Position numbers and translations under genes: made by a program
The notes under the pieces: generated by a model
The model's input: only the letters and a program-made list of their open reading frames with translations
Database searches by the model: none
Told to the model about the DNA's origin: nothing
NCBI RefSeq assembly: GCF_030867095.1
Contig: NC_081824.1
Location: forward strand, 169,764,933 to 169,828,932
Length of the DNA: 64,000 nt
DNA from: Alligator mississippiensis
Lineage: Eukaryota; Chordata; Crocodylia; Alligatoridae
Reading direction: 5' to 3'
In this document: one piece after another, positions 9,851 through 39,924 of the stretch
Layout: the number at the start of each line of letters is the position of its first letter
Position numbering within the stretch: the stretch's first letter is position 1

Positions 9851-11333
9851 GATGTGCAACTGCACAGGAGCCCTGGTGAAACTGCAAAGCTGAAGCACAA
9901 CACAACTGCAATACCACCAGCAGCCATGGGGTGACAACACAGGACACCTTTCTGAGGTGCCCCTTGATCTGAAAAGGGTGGTCCTTTACTAGAAAAAGGT
10001 GAACAAGTCTTCTCATCACTGCCCTTCTTACCAAGCTGCAGCCCCCTACACCCACCTGCTGTCCCAGTGCTGGGCTCTGCCAATGCCCCTCATTCCTGAT
10101 TCAGAGCTCCTCCCATTATTCCAGTCCTATGCCTCTCCAGGACAGAACCTGCCCTTCACCCCCAAATGAAGATGGAGCTGGTTTGAGATGTAGAAGATCA
10201 ATGTCCACTTGGCTTTGGCTGAGGCCAGTTACCTTATTGTGCCTGTGATCCCAGCAGGACCTGAGCAGATGGCAAAAGGCAGCACGAAAGAGAAGTGTGG
10301 CTGGTGGTTTAGAACAGGCCAGAGAGGCTGTGCTGAGGCTGCAGAAGAGCCTGCTGGGAAGTTTGGCTTCTTTCCTGGCATGTTTCCCTTGCATGTGCCT
10401 TTCCAAGAAGGGAGAAGGAAGGAGCAGGCGCTTCTAAGCATCCCAGGCTATTGCGCCATCCAGGACTTGCCCCAAACAATAACAGCCGCTCCCAGCCACT
10501 GGGCTGGGAATTTCCCCAGCCAAGGTGGGGTCAGGGGCACTGACGCTGGCATACACACTCCCATTCCCTTAGTTGCTTGGCCTGCTGACTTCTGAAGGCT
10601 CTGCTCATTGCCTACACAGCCCTCTTGAAGTGGGAGTTAAGGGAACATATGGCATCCACCATCAGGGGGAAGTGATAGACTGCCATCCTCCCAATTAATA
10701 CCCCTTGGCTCTGCTCCAGCCACTTCTACTGGAGGCTCTCATCCCTATACTGACATCCAGACACCAAGTGTCTCATGCACCCCCCAGAAGGTGGGTCACA
10801 GGGTCTCTGCATCCTCTTTATGGAGGGGGAAAACCAGGGCATAGCAGGGGGAGGGTGTCTGCAGGGATGCAGCAAGCCAGCAGCAGTGCTGGGGAGGAAA
10901 CTCAGACCCCCCACAGCTCCTCCTCTCTACAGGTGTCCAGCAGCAGCCATGAGTGGGGGCAAGGATAGGCAGAATGGAATTGCCTACAGGAGAAGGAGCC
11001 CTGCTCCTCATCAAGCCAGGGTCCCTTGGAGCTATGCTGGACTTATGCAAGGGATCCCCTGGACCCAGGTGGGGCCTTGTGCCTCACCCCAGCAACTCAT
11101 GTGCAGGGCTGGGGGCTCCCATTCTTTATCTCTGGTGTGCCAGGTAGAGGTGGAAGAGCTGAAGGAAGACTCTCCCTTCCTGTCTACTTCAGCTCCTTCA
11201 CAGCTGGGAGCTAGGCAGGTGGAGAAATCTGCCACTTGGGGGCTACAGCTCTGGTGAGTGCATAGCCCCCCACAATGCTGAGAAGGGATGTGGAAATCGC
11301 AGAGCCCTGAGCAGAGGCAAATAGATGAAGAAT

Positions 11334-11339
11334 TTATTC
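11334..11339 (-). terminator. NFKBIE: NFKBIE polyadenylation signal
   Basis: AATAAA on the minus strand, about 480 nt downstream of the stop codon, followed by a T-rich stretch. Cleavage is expected at about 11310-11320, giving a 3' UTR of about 0.5 kb. Confidence 0.65.
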
Positions 11340-11821
11340 AACAGGAAGGGAGTCGCGGAGAGCCTCTTTGGGAAAAAGGGATGGTCCTTGCCCTCCAATT
11401 GCTCCAATATTACTTGGGGTCATAGGGCAGAGGCCATTCCACCTGCTGGCTGCTCTCCAGTACAGCGTGGAGACTGATGTCCCCTTCCAATTGCCCCCAG
11501 CTGAGGGGGGAGGGTGTGAGGGAATGCCAGACCCTTCTCTCTGCAGCACAGGTACCATCCCACAAGCTGGAGGTCCCAAAGCACCATTCAAGAGTCTCAT
11601 GTAGTGTTCATGGTGCTACCTTCCTCCAGTTGCTCCCTGCTTGGAGTGCAAGTCAGAGACCACGGGCACTCTGCTAGAAAAGGAAGGATTTCCCAAGCTG
11701 CATCTCCATGCACGTCAGCTCAGTGTGCTGCATACAGGTGTCCATGAAGGAGTAGGGAGCAGCAGCAGGTTGCCTCCCACAGGGAGTTGGGGGAGGCAGC
11801 CCCCGAAGTCAGTTTGATCCC

Positions 11822-29883
<18,062 letters not shown>

Positions 29884-29987
29884 GGTGCGGCGCACGGCTC
29901 ACAGCAGCCCGGCCCCAGCCCGGGAGCCCGGCGGGGCACTCATGGCTGGCAGCGGCCGAGCTGCACCCCCGGCTCCTCCTTCGGGCC

Positions 29988-29994
29988 TGAGTCA
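29988..29994. promoter_or_regulatory. NFKBIE: AP-1 site TGAGTCA
   Basis: Exact TGAGTCA about 105 bp upstream of the NFKBIE ATG, 10 bp from the kB site. Confidence 0.55.
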
Positions 29995-30003
29995 CCGCCG
30001 CCC

Positions 30004-30013
30004 GGGATTCCCC
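30004..30013. promoter_or_regulatory. NFKBIE: consensus kB site GGGATTCCCC
   Basis: Matches GGGRNWYYCC exactly, about 120 bp upstream of the NFKBIE start. It would allow NF-kB to induce its own inhibitor. That feedback is established for NFKBIE in mammals; its use at this site is inferred. Confidence 0.6.
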
Positions 30014-30019
30014 CGGCTC

Positions 30020-30036
30020 CGCCCCGCCCCGCCCGG
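30020..30036. promoter_or_regulatory. NFKBIE: tandem GC boxes (Sp1-type)
   Basis: 'ccgccccgccccgcccgg' gives overlapping CCGCCC motifs just upstream of the kB site, consistent with a TATA-less promoter. Confidence 0.5.
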
Positions 30037-30074
30037 GGAGGCGCGGCGCGGGGCTGGGCTGGCTCCTCGCTGCC

Positions 30075-31240
30075 TCTGAGGAGCTGGTGGACGCTGCTCC
30101 GGGCAACGGAGGGTTGCCAACCCTCCCTGAGTCTCCAGGGATGAATCAGAGAGAAATCTCCAGGACACTGCTGAGAGTCACCTGGAGAGAAACGATAGGG
30201 CGTTCGTTCAAATTAATACGATGGGTCGAATCCGATTTATACAGTAGTCCAGCGGGTTTTTAAATGTCATGGTAGTGCACGTTTGCCGCCCTGACGTAAA
30301 GCCTAAGCACCCTAATCCAGAACTGATCAGTGCCTGCGCGCAGGTCATTGGCGTTGTGTTGCAGTCGTTGGTGTGCCTGAAACTGTCCGGAATAGATTCG
30401 AACAGAGTTGGCAACCCTAGTGAAACTCCCCACAGACGGGCTTGTTTGATGAGCCAGGAAATGTGAGTCTAGGCCCAGCAAGTAAAGCTGAAAAGCACCC
30501 CCTTAAGAAGGGGGGTCATTAAGAGCACATCAGTGAGTGTTTGGGATGCATGACAGGCAGAACAGGGAGGGAAAGGGCGGTCAAAGTTTTAAAATGAGGG
30601 TGCCAAAGGAGGACATGGAGCAGAACACACTTGGCAGCACCCACTAGCCCTCAAATGTGTCCAAGGAGCCAGTGGATGCTGCTCAGTGAAACTCGGCCTG
30701 GAGACAGGCCTGTTTGATGATGAGCCAGGGAACATGGGCCTAGGCCTGCCAAGGCAAACAATGGCCACTGGAGGCCACTGGGCACAGCAACAGATTCCTT
30801 GAGACAAATGGAAAACAAAACAGGGACGGGAGTGAAGGCACAGGTTCATGATGAGTGCACCAAGAGGAGACTCAAAGCAGAGCACATCAACCAGCCAGCA
30901 CCTGCTGGCTCCCCAGTGCATCCAAGGAGCCGGTGGATGCTGCCCAGTGAAACTGCTCAGAGATGGGCCTGTTTGATGAGCCAGAGAACATGAACCTAGG
31001 CCTACCAAGGCAATTTATGAGCCTCCCTTGCTAAGGGAGGTCAGTGGGCACACCAACAGATTCCTTGGGGCAAATGAAAAACAAGACAGGGATGGGAGCG
31101 AGGGCACAGGTTCATGATGAGTGGTGCACCAGTGGGGTATGTAGAGCAGTACACACCAGCCAGCACCCACTGTCCCCCAAACAAGTCCAAGGAGCCAGTG
31201 GACACACCCCAGTGAAACTGCCCAGAGATATAAACAGATC
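30075..31240. repeat. tandem repeat with unit of about 265 bp, about 3 copies plus a promoter-side fragment
   Basis: The marker 'ccaaggagccagtggatgct' followed by 'cagtgaaact' recurs at 30661, 30922 and 31187 (spacings 261 and 265). An earlier 'agtgaaact' at 30418 is spaced 267 from the next copy. Other shared blocks are 'cctgtttgatgagccag' and 'caggttcatgatgagtg'. A fragment 'gaggagctggtggacgctgctc' at about 30079 abuts the NFKBIE promoter and is split from the rest by a MITE. Confidence 0.85.
30110..30418. mobile_element. MITE with TTGCCAAC inverted ends, inserted in the tandem array
   Basis: Left end AGGGTTGCCAACCCTCC, right end GAGTTGGCAACCCT. The body has 'gagtctccagggatgaatca' and 'atctccaggac', as in a reptile MITE family I know by its 'agggttgccaaccctcca' start. 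It separates 'gctgctcc' from 'agtgaaact', which are contiguous in the other repeat units, so it landed after the array existed. Confidence 0.65.
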
Positions 31241-31472
31241 AGGGACAGGAAAACGGCTCTGCAGTCCTCAGGGATTCCCCCTCACCAGAGCCTCCTTCCT
31301 GGTCAGGTGTATTGCTCTGGTTTCATTCAGGAGGGGACTAGCTAACCAGGTGTTTCCTTAGCTGGCACCTGAGGAGGATGTGGCCCTTTCCTTGGAGCTC
31401 TGGAAGGTATTTTAACACCCCCTGGCAGCAGCAGGATGGTGCCTGCCACAATCCCCCTGCTTTATCTGTGAG

Positions 31473-31982
31473 CATGAGTAGATCTAGGATTTTGAAAAGT
31501 GGGGTGCAAGTGGTGAGAGGCATCAACTCCCATAACACAATACATATTTTGCTCCAGTTATAAAGAAACTAGAAGCTTTACTGATAGGCTAGGGTCCAGG
31601 CCTGTATTATGCAGTTGAAGATGGAAGCAAAAACAAATGGGACCTCACTGGAAGGAGTTAAGATCTGCAGGGCTGTGAAATAAGAGCATCCTCCCTAGGA
31701 GCAGTGAACAGACAACAGCATTGCAGAACAAAGGATAGCTTGATTGATGAAACATCAAGACCATTATAAAAAAGAGGGAGTCATTAACACTGGTGGAATG
31801 AAGGGTTCCCCCATCCCATCTAAGAACCCATCTGTAGATTATAATGAACCATGAAGTCAATTGACTCCCTCAGTGCCACCTGACTAGGAATGCTGCTACC
31901 ACTGCCAGGCAGTTGGTTTTAAACTTTGGAGGGGGGCAGGAATAAAAGGGGGTGCAAGTGCACCCCTTTTAATCTACCCCTG
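31473..31982. mobile_element. hAT-like MITE, copy 1 (510 bp)
   Basis: Left end 'catgagtagatctaggattt', right end (reverse complement) 'caggggtagattaaaaggg'. The flanking octamers TCTGTGAG and CCTGTGAC agree at six of eight positions. A diverged copy in the opposite orientation lies at about 36921-37685. Confidence 0.65.
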
Positions 31983-32048
31983 CCTGTGACAGGTTGGGTT
32001 GCTATGTCTTGTGGTTGTGTTGGGGTGAACCAGCTAGTTTTGCTAATA

Positions 32049-32253
32049 GGTGGTTCCCAATCTGTGGTACGGATACCACCAGTGGTATGCAGGCAACCTG
32101 GCAGTGGTACACATTAACAGATTTATTATAATTACTTTATATGACAAAAAATTGCTGGTGGTACTTAAGGTTGGACTGAAAAATTTGCTGGTGGTACTTA
32201 AGGCTGTATTGTTTAAAATTGGTGGTGTGCAACTGTCAGAGTTTGGGAACTGC
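32049..32253. mobile_element. hAT-like MITE with GGTTCCCAA ends
   Basis: Starts 'ggtggttcccaatctgtggt' and ends 'gagtttgggaactgctg', which are inverted. The inside repeats 'ttgctggtggtacttaagg' twice. Confidence 0.65.
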
Positions 32254-32598
32254 TGGATTCTCAACCAAGGTGCCACAGCACCCTGCGGTGCCTTGAGACC
32301 CTTTCAAGGGTGCCATGGGATGCCACATGATGTTAGCCCTGTCAGGTGAGCACACGTGATGCACAGGATAAACCCAGAGATTTAAAATAGGAATCCAGAG
32401 TGTTAAAACCATTTTGACCAGTTTGGGTCCTTCTGAGAGGTCTTTGCAACAAAAGAATTGCTCTGTTGTTTTCCTGTAGTCAAAAAATTAGTGAAAAGTA
32501 AGAGCTGGCATTTTCCAAGGGGGGCCTCGAGTCTAAGAGGGATGCCTTGAGCTAAACTAGAGGTGCCTTCAGTTTAAAAAAGGTTAAAACCCACTGGG
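32254..32598. mobile_element. hAT-like MITE with TCTCAACC ends
   Basis: Starts 'gattctcaaccaaggtgcca' and ends 'aaaaggttaaaacccactg', an imperfect inverted pair. It directly abuts the preceding MITE. Confidence 0.55.
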
Positions 32599-32599
32599 T

Positions 32600-32705
32600 T
32601 AGACAATGGATAGTTTGGATAGGAATGATCCTGCCTCAGGCAGGGAGTTGGACTCACTAGATGACCTCTGAAGGCCTCTTGCAGCCCTGCTTTTCTATGA
32701 TTATG
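32600..32705 (+). mobile_element. CR1 LINE 3' tail
   Basis: Sense CR1 end: 'gatcctgcctcaggcaggga', 'gttggactcactagatgacc', 'tttctatgatta', the usual CR1 terminal repeat. Confidence 0.85.
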
Positions 32706-35700
32706 TGTGTTGTTACTGATAGTAATTTACACTGAACCACATAGTGTTTTATACCAGCCATAACCAACTTGGAACCTGGTGGATTCCATAGACTCCACCG
32801 GGCAAGCTTAAAAAGAAACTCGTCTGCAATTTTTCCTGCTTCTGGCGGGGTCTGTCTATGTGAGCATGAGCAACAAGGACTGTATCCCAATGTGGCTGTG
32901 TGTGCCAGACACATGCTCTATGTGGTGTTTCTGAGTGATCATTTCCTCCCCTGGATTACATTTGTTCAGGATCTGACACTTGCCTCTGTTTATTATTGTC
33001 GGTTCTTTAAATATCAGGCAAGTTTGCTGTGGGAGTGAGAAGGATCTTGCCAGGCCCAGCAGAGTTGTGACTTGACTGTGACATACACAGGTACTGACTG
33101 AACCCTGGTGGGTGGAGAAAAACTAAACTGAATACATGATTTAAGAACTTTGCTTTACCTACAGAGGGAGGTATCAGGAAAGCTTTAATATAGGGAACTG
33201 CAGCAAATCCTTCTTCAGCTTTATGTCATTATTTGTTGGAGGCTATGACACGGAGGGGTGAACTGACTCACCCAAGGTCATGTGGCTCACTAATAAAAAA
33301 TTATCAAAGGTTTCCCTAACCCTAGCAGCCCACTGAGCTAGCATGATTACAGCACACCAGCTTCTGGGGCCAATGGCACACAAAGATTGGTATAGCTGAC
33401 AGCACATCTTACCACCCTTGATTCCCCAGGCCAAGTGACCAGGTATTCATTCATGGCCAAGCCAAGTGGGGAGCAGCCTTTTGCATGAGTTCAGAGAGAA
33501 ACTCACACCACTTGAGTCAGCAGGATACATCACCTGCTCTGCCACTGGCCCCCCTACAGCTTGGGAGAAAACAACGTGTGGGAGTTCTTGAGCCCAAACA
33601 GGAGCTATGTCCACTACCTCTTACTCTCCAGCTTCAGCTTAGCTATAAATGAGAACTCACAAATCTAATCTAGGCCATCATCCTCACTGCAAACGTGACT
33701 GATCTGTACAACAGATTTGTCATGATCAAGTCCAGTTACATTTCCACTGTCCCAAGCAAGCACAGGGAAAGTCTAGTAGCAGACCTTGTTACCGGAACAC
33801 TTCTCTGGAGGTTCAGCCCTGTCTCCTTTTGCCCAGCAATCCCATGTCACTCCTAGTTATTTTCTCTTGAAGCCCTCAAGGCACTTCTCTTCCTGGAGGT
33901 TTTCACTTTTCAAGGGCCTGAAGACAGATCTTTCCAATAAGAGGGTGTGCCTGGGAGAGCTGATAATTCCACCAGGCATGTCTTTAGTCCCTTTGCCAGC
34001 TGATTTGAGAAGCACCTTACTCCTTTGGGGATCAGTGCTAAGGAAGCCAATACAGATCAGACTGTATGCAAAACTCAACTTCCCCTTGCATTGCTATGTC
34101 TGTTGCTATGAGATGGCATGAGCGTGCGTCATAGCTGCTCACATCAGCCATTCAGGCATTTACCCAGAGCCCTTGCTGTGTGCAAGCTAAACAAGAAAAC
34201 AGTGACCACATATTAGTGGAGGTCAGCGGGCAGACTCCGGAAGCTGGTGGTACCATCAGTAACTTTCAGTCACAAGTTTTCCTCTTGCTCATGTGATTCA
34301 TCTCACTATGTCAGTGTCCCTGCTTTAGATTCTGTTTCTTCAGAGTCTGGGTCTGCCCTAAAGTACCCGTGGCTGACCCTCCTATCCCCTCTGGTGCAAG
34401 GTTAAATAATCTTCATGTCCCAGATCTAGAATACAACCTTCTTAACTCAATCCTGGATCTGAGGTCCTCCTGAGAGAGTGTCCTGTGCAGGCTCCTTCAT
34501 ATTAGCACATCAGTAGAAGTCCCTGAAAAGTCCCTCAGGAAACACCTGACAGTAGGGGAAGAACAGGCAACTCTGAAAACATGCCATGTCCTTCCTGATG
34601 TGATGCAGGAACCAGCCCTCCCAATCTTTTTCAGCTGCAGTCAGTAGTACAGGCACATGTCCTTCAGGGAATACCCATCCCCGATGCCCATGAATTGTGC
34701 GTCCTGAGCATCTCTGCATTCCAGTAGGTGGCTTCCATTCCCCGGATATGAGTGAATCTTTTCAAGAGGCTTGGGGGCAGGAGGGTGGGGGGAGAATCAT
34801 ATCTAGGAGGCTGTAAGAGGGTTAGTAAAGGCAGAAAGGTGACCTTCACCCACCCCAAGAATTTCCATGATAATCGTTTATCTTGTGGGAAATGGGACAT
34901 TGGCACTAGTCACCTGTAAGTTACCTCCTAAGTAACCTCAAGTTGTGCATTTCCCTCATATAGTATTCTAGCCCCACCATGACTGATTTCAGTGCACTGC
35001 TGGAACATAGTGTTGTCTGACAGGGGCTGATGTTTCCTGTGTTGCATGCCTAGTGGCAGAAAAGGGCACAGAGATCCAGCTAAGCTCCAAGATGTGCCCC
35101 AGTGATAATTGCAATGGGAATCAAAGGCATAGCTTCTAGGCCAGCTCAGTGAACCCTGCCCTGGACTGATTTCTTAGAGAGTTTAGCACCAATGAGTGAC
35201 ACTGAATGAACAGTTCTGGAAACTGAGGACTTCTGCCTACCTGTAAAAATTATGCCCAGTTGAACAAGCTCTGTACAAAGCATGCACACTTGCTGTCTTC
35301 TACCTTTCAAGATGTGTTCAGAGGTAACCTCTCATGTGAGGTGTGAGGAGTTAAGCCTGTAACGCATTTGCCCCTGAGGTTCTCTGCCACAAAGTTAGTG
35401 GAGTCTTGTTCCCTAAACTGAAAACGATCAACTCAGTGAACTCATGGGCCACCAACCTTGGAGGTAACTGGTAGCACCTCCCTGCTCTTAGCCCAAGCTT
35501 AACCAGAACTGGTGGCCTCAGAACCTGTCAGCATTTGCTTTTGACTGTCAGTGCAGTTGAATTGTTGTTGCTGCAGCTCTGTTTCTGGTTGACTGGCCTA
35601 CCAGACGTAAACCCCCTTTCTTTCCCTGTCCTGTCTAAGAAGGTGAATCCTGATAGTTGCACAGTCTGGTCCCTATCTGTTACGCAAGTGGGATTGGGGC

Positions 35701-36920
35701 CTTTCATGCTGCAGGGGGTTTGAGGCAGCCTGCATGAAATGAGTCAGTCCATTACCAGGTAAGGGATCTGTATAATAGATTCTACCCCTGCAACTAATTG
35801 GATTCTTGTTTTGGGTGACTTGGCAGAGGACCTGCACCCCAATGAGGCAGAGAATAAGAAAAGTCCTTCCATTCCCTGGAAGCTCATTTCTCCACATCAT
35901 AGGTGGGTTCATTGCATACTTTCTCCGCTAATTCAGCTCCATGCATCATGGTTGCCTTCATGGCATAAAACTGAGCAGCCCCATCCCCACAGCCAGCTGT
36001 GAATAGTTATTACAGTCACTGCACTCAGGAACAGGGCCTACTGAGCTGGGTGCTCAACAACCACAGCCTGCTCCAAAATGTCTACAATCTAGGATGGAGC
36101 AATCAGCTGTTAGCAGTACTGTCAGGCCTTAGTAGGCTCAGATGGCCTGGCTCAGGCTTGGAAGGACAGTGCCTGTTTGTTTGGACCTAGCTTCAGTCAC
36201 AGCCAGCAGGGTGTCAGGCTCTGCTGCCCTGGCTGTGGGATTTCCTGTGACCAGGGTGAGGCTGTGGAATGCTGCTCTGGTTACTCTGCTCCATCTTGCT
36301 CACCCTGCCAGGGCAGCGGGGATCATGGCCCCAGGGCAGGGCTGACTAGGAGTGAAGGGAAAGATCAGATCTAGCCTTGCCTTCCATTCTGATGTCCCTG
36401 CCAGTGTGTGTGAGATCATCAGATGAGAGAGAGTATGACCATGGTGCACAGCAGGTGCTAGTGGAGCAGCAGTGGTAGGATCTCATGAAGTGAGTAACAA
36501 AAGAGGAGCTTCTCTAGCAGGCACCTCTTATTTTGCCCTTTGGGATTTTCTGGTGTTAAAAGGGCATTGGGAAGAAGCATAGATTATTGCTTGCAGTAGA
36601 GGACTGGGAGCTGGGAGATCTGGGTTTCCTTTTGGCTTTGCTTCTGACTCAGGTAATCACATCCCTTCTGCTTTGTGCCCAAGTTAGCCTTGCTGCACCA
36701 TGATGCTAATGTTACTTGTTTATTTCCCAAGGGAGCTGTGAGTCTCATGTCATCCATGTGTGCAAAATGCTTTGAGACCCTTGAATGGAGGGCACCAAAA
36801 AAGCAAGGGAACATTACTGGTCATTGGAATATTGTAATTAAAGATGGAGAAATTGAAGCACGAGAGCGAAAATTACAAAGTCGCAATGCACCTCAGTGGC
36901 TGAGTTAGGTATAGAGCCCA
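32706..36920. other. intergenic stretch, no gene recognised
   Basis: Mixed-composition sequence with short reading frames only. I find no exon, RNA gene or clear repeat in it. Confidence 0.5.
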
Positions 36921-37685
36921 GAAGGGGCAGATTCAGGATGGGGGTCCACTGGTGCAGTTGCACCTGCCTTTGACTCCTGCTCCACCCAAAGTTTAAAGCC
37001 AACTGCTTGGCATTGGAGCAGTATTTCTATTCAGGCAGCAGTGAGGGAGTCAATTGACTTTATGGCTCATTATACTGTTTCTGGTCCCTTCTAAACTCTT
37101 CATTCCACAGGTATTAATGACCTTCCTTTTTAATATTCTTTTGATGTTCTTCATATTCCACTAATCAAGCTAGCCTTTCCTCTGCGATTCTGCTCTCTGT
37201 TAGATGTTCCTAATAATGTAGCTCCTATTTCACAGCCCTACAGACTGATTTTAACTAGCTTAAAACATTAACTCGTGTGTGGATATGTTAACGCAGGTAA
37301 ACATTAACTCAGATGTAGAAATAACTTCAAGTGAAGCACTGGATGCACTGTCAAGATGCTCAAGAATGCTAAATTGTCTTTTATGAGTCTGAAAAAGAGA
37401 GGTACATTTAATTCTAATGACTACAGGACTAAAGAAACAACATCTTCTGAATATTTGTTGCCTATTTTGTTGTGTTTTTATACATATGAAATAGCAAATA
37501 ATGCACATCCCAATAAATGGATATTTGTTTTTGCTTCAATCTTAAAATGAAGGATATATATAGCCCTGGCTTATTAGTAAAGCTTCTAGTTTATTTTTAA
37601 CTGGAAAAAAATGTGTTATGTTATATGCGATAATGCACAACACCATCTGCACCCTCTTTTTCAAAATCCTGCATCCACCTATGGA
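36921..37685. mobile_element. hAT-like MITE, copy 2, inverted relative to 31473 and interrupted
   Basis: Reverse-orientation matches to copy 1 include 'gagggagtcaattgac', 'ctatttcacagccct', 'agtaaagcttctagttt' and 'ttcaaaatcctgcatcc'. About 300 bp (roughly 37258-37560) of AT-rich sequence has no counterpart in copy 1 and looks like a later insertion or replacement. Confidence 0.6.
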
Positions 37686-37798
37686 GGTCAGGCGCCTCTT
37701 CCATCTGCACCTTGATCCAATTCCCTTTTCTAACCTTTACAGCTTTCTCCTAGGGACGCTGTCACAATCAAACCCCTGAGATTTAAAATATACACCAT

Positions 37799-38163
37799 GG
37801 GTGTGTCTACACATGCATTTATGCCGACTTAAATTTACTGCTCAGTAAGTTACTGTGCAGTAAGTGAGAATAGGCCAGCATCTACATGTGCAGGTGTTAA
37901 AGTGCATTAACACTGTGTGTGGGCTGACTTGGGACTAAAGTAAGGCACAGTAAGATGCAGTAAGGCATACATGTGTGTTACAGCTCAGTAAGTAATCAGG
38001 CATAAGTTTGATATCTGTATGATGCAGGTATCAAATTTATGCTCAAGTCAGCATAAGTCATGATATTTACTACACAGTACAGGTGTGCACATGTAGACGT
38101 GTGCCCACACTGTGCAGTAATTTTGGTTACTGTGCAGTAAATGCACACGTGTAGACATACACT
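37799..38163. mobile_element. TGTCTACAC-end DNA transposon, copy 1
   Basis: Inverted ends: left 'gtgtgtctacacatgcattt', right (reverse complement) 'gtatgtctacacgtgtgcat'. It is rich in 'ctgtgcagtaa' and 'cagtaag' motifs and has no coding content. Confidence 0.7.
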
Positions 38164-38169
38164 GTGGGT

Positions 38170-39920
38170 ACATTTCTACCTCCAGTTTGGATGAAAACAG
38201 TGATAGAAGTCCGTTTTGCTCACCCCTGTTGCTTCTTGCCCCACAGTCAGTCCGTGGGTCAGTTTCATTTTCTCCTTCTAACCAGCTGGATTTCCAAGTC
38301 CCCAGGAAATGTTTCTGGGGTTCCAACTTTTCAGCAGAAGTTTTAAACCAGGGACAAGCAATATTTGTAGAGAAAATTTAAAAATAACAGCAGAAAAACA
38401 TTTCTATTCTGATCTGGTTTTATACATTTAAAAGTAAAAGCCCTAACTGTGAATCATAAAATGCTGTCAGGCCCCTGCTTAAAAATGCAATATTAGAATT
38501 TTAATAATCACCAAGGAATAATAGCCAAGGAAGTCACAGAAAGAGAATTCCCTTTACAGCCAGTAGAGGCCAGTGTCAATACACATTACTGCTCCACCTT
38601 CCAGGTACCAGAGCTGGACAGCACTGTTCTTCCTTGGGAGTGGAAGTTTCCTAAGAGGACATTTTGCCAGGGACCTGCTAGAAACTCAGCTCATCTGCCT
38701 GATTCAGAGAGGAGATTCCATCACCCAACAGGCTGGGGCCAGATCTGGTCCTGGCAAAGGAATTCCAGGCAGTGAAATGTTACTCTGGGCCCTGGGCTCC
38801 CTGTCCTGCCTTTGCTGTCTCTAGCTCCCTAGCTCCTCCAGTGGAACCCAGATTGTAGCCATGACCCTCTGTGTTCTTGGATCCAAATGTTTCTCTGTAG
38901 GTGCCCTCCAGCCTAGATTCATGGGTCCTGGCTCAATCTATCCCTGCTCCAGTCTGGTTAACAGTGACCCAGGAGTAAACTGTTCAGTCTCATGGGGGAC
39001 TAACTGGCCCTAAGGGCTGGAAACTGAATATGGAACTTTCCATCTCATGTGGGAGACAGTTTTGCTGCATCTTACTTGAGATGCCAAAGAGTAGATGTCC
39101 ATGTCATTGGTACTACCTGACTCAAGGATTCTCAAGGGTAAAGACTATGGGGACTGATGGTCTGAGGGCAGGTGTAGTGGGCATAGTATGGAACAAGGCT
39201 TTTTATACCCAGCCTGTGTATGATAGGTAGAAGAAACAGAGGCCCTCACTCACCAGATCTACTCAACCTGCACTTTCAGGCATCACTAGATTGGCGTGAG
39301 AGAAGTCTGAAGGGAAAAGAATAGGTTACTCCAATGAAGTTCTGACTCTGGGAGGGGGACCCGACCTGGCTAATCTGCCCTTAGATTGGAACTAGAGCCA
39401 GGGAAGAAGGATGGCTTCCTATTCTGTGGGCAAAGTTACAGACATGGCTTGTGGTGAGAGCTGGGGTGCCTGGAAAGTACATAATGAAGATGCACAGCTT
39501 CCTAGAAGTGGAGAGGGCTGCAAATGGCTTGGATTGAGCAGTACCACCACCATGCCCCAAATGCAATCTCAGCAGGGAGATGGGAAAACATTGTGTTGGT
39601 AGCCAAGCCCCCTTTAAAATGTAGGATTTTCCTTGCTTTCAACCACCCCTGTAGCTGCTGTTTGTGTTATTTCACCCACAGAGCAGCATCCACCACCAAG
39701 CACATGGTCTACATGACAGCAGATGTCTCCACTCAAGTGCAGAGCTGTTGTGCTCCCTAGGGAGTGCAGTCCTCCCTCTCCTGCCTCAGTCCACTTCATT
39801 CACAAGCTTGCACTACTGAGGAGATTCCACCTGAAGAATGTGGCTCTAGCCCAGAATTTGAGGAAACTGCCTCTGATGAACCACATTCTGGATGGGATTG
39901 AAGGGCCCAAGATAGCAAGA
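38170..39920. other. intergenic stretch, no gene recognised
   Basis: Unique-looking sequence with short reading frames only. Nothing further was identified. Confidence 0.5.
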
Positions 39921-39924
39921 GAGG

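Larger units (their letters stand above)
7661..11310. other. intergenic region between NFKBIE 3' end and SLC35B2 promoter
   Basis: It contains a palindromic MITE at 7957-8140 and a hAT-like end at 9303 followed by a degenerate 'agctggattgaggccaggct' repetitive stretch to about 9850. I see no gene in the remainder; its reading frames are short and unrecognised. Confidence 0.6.
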
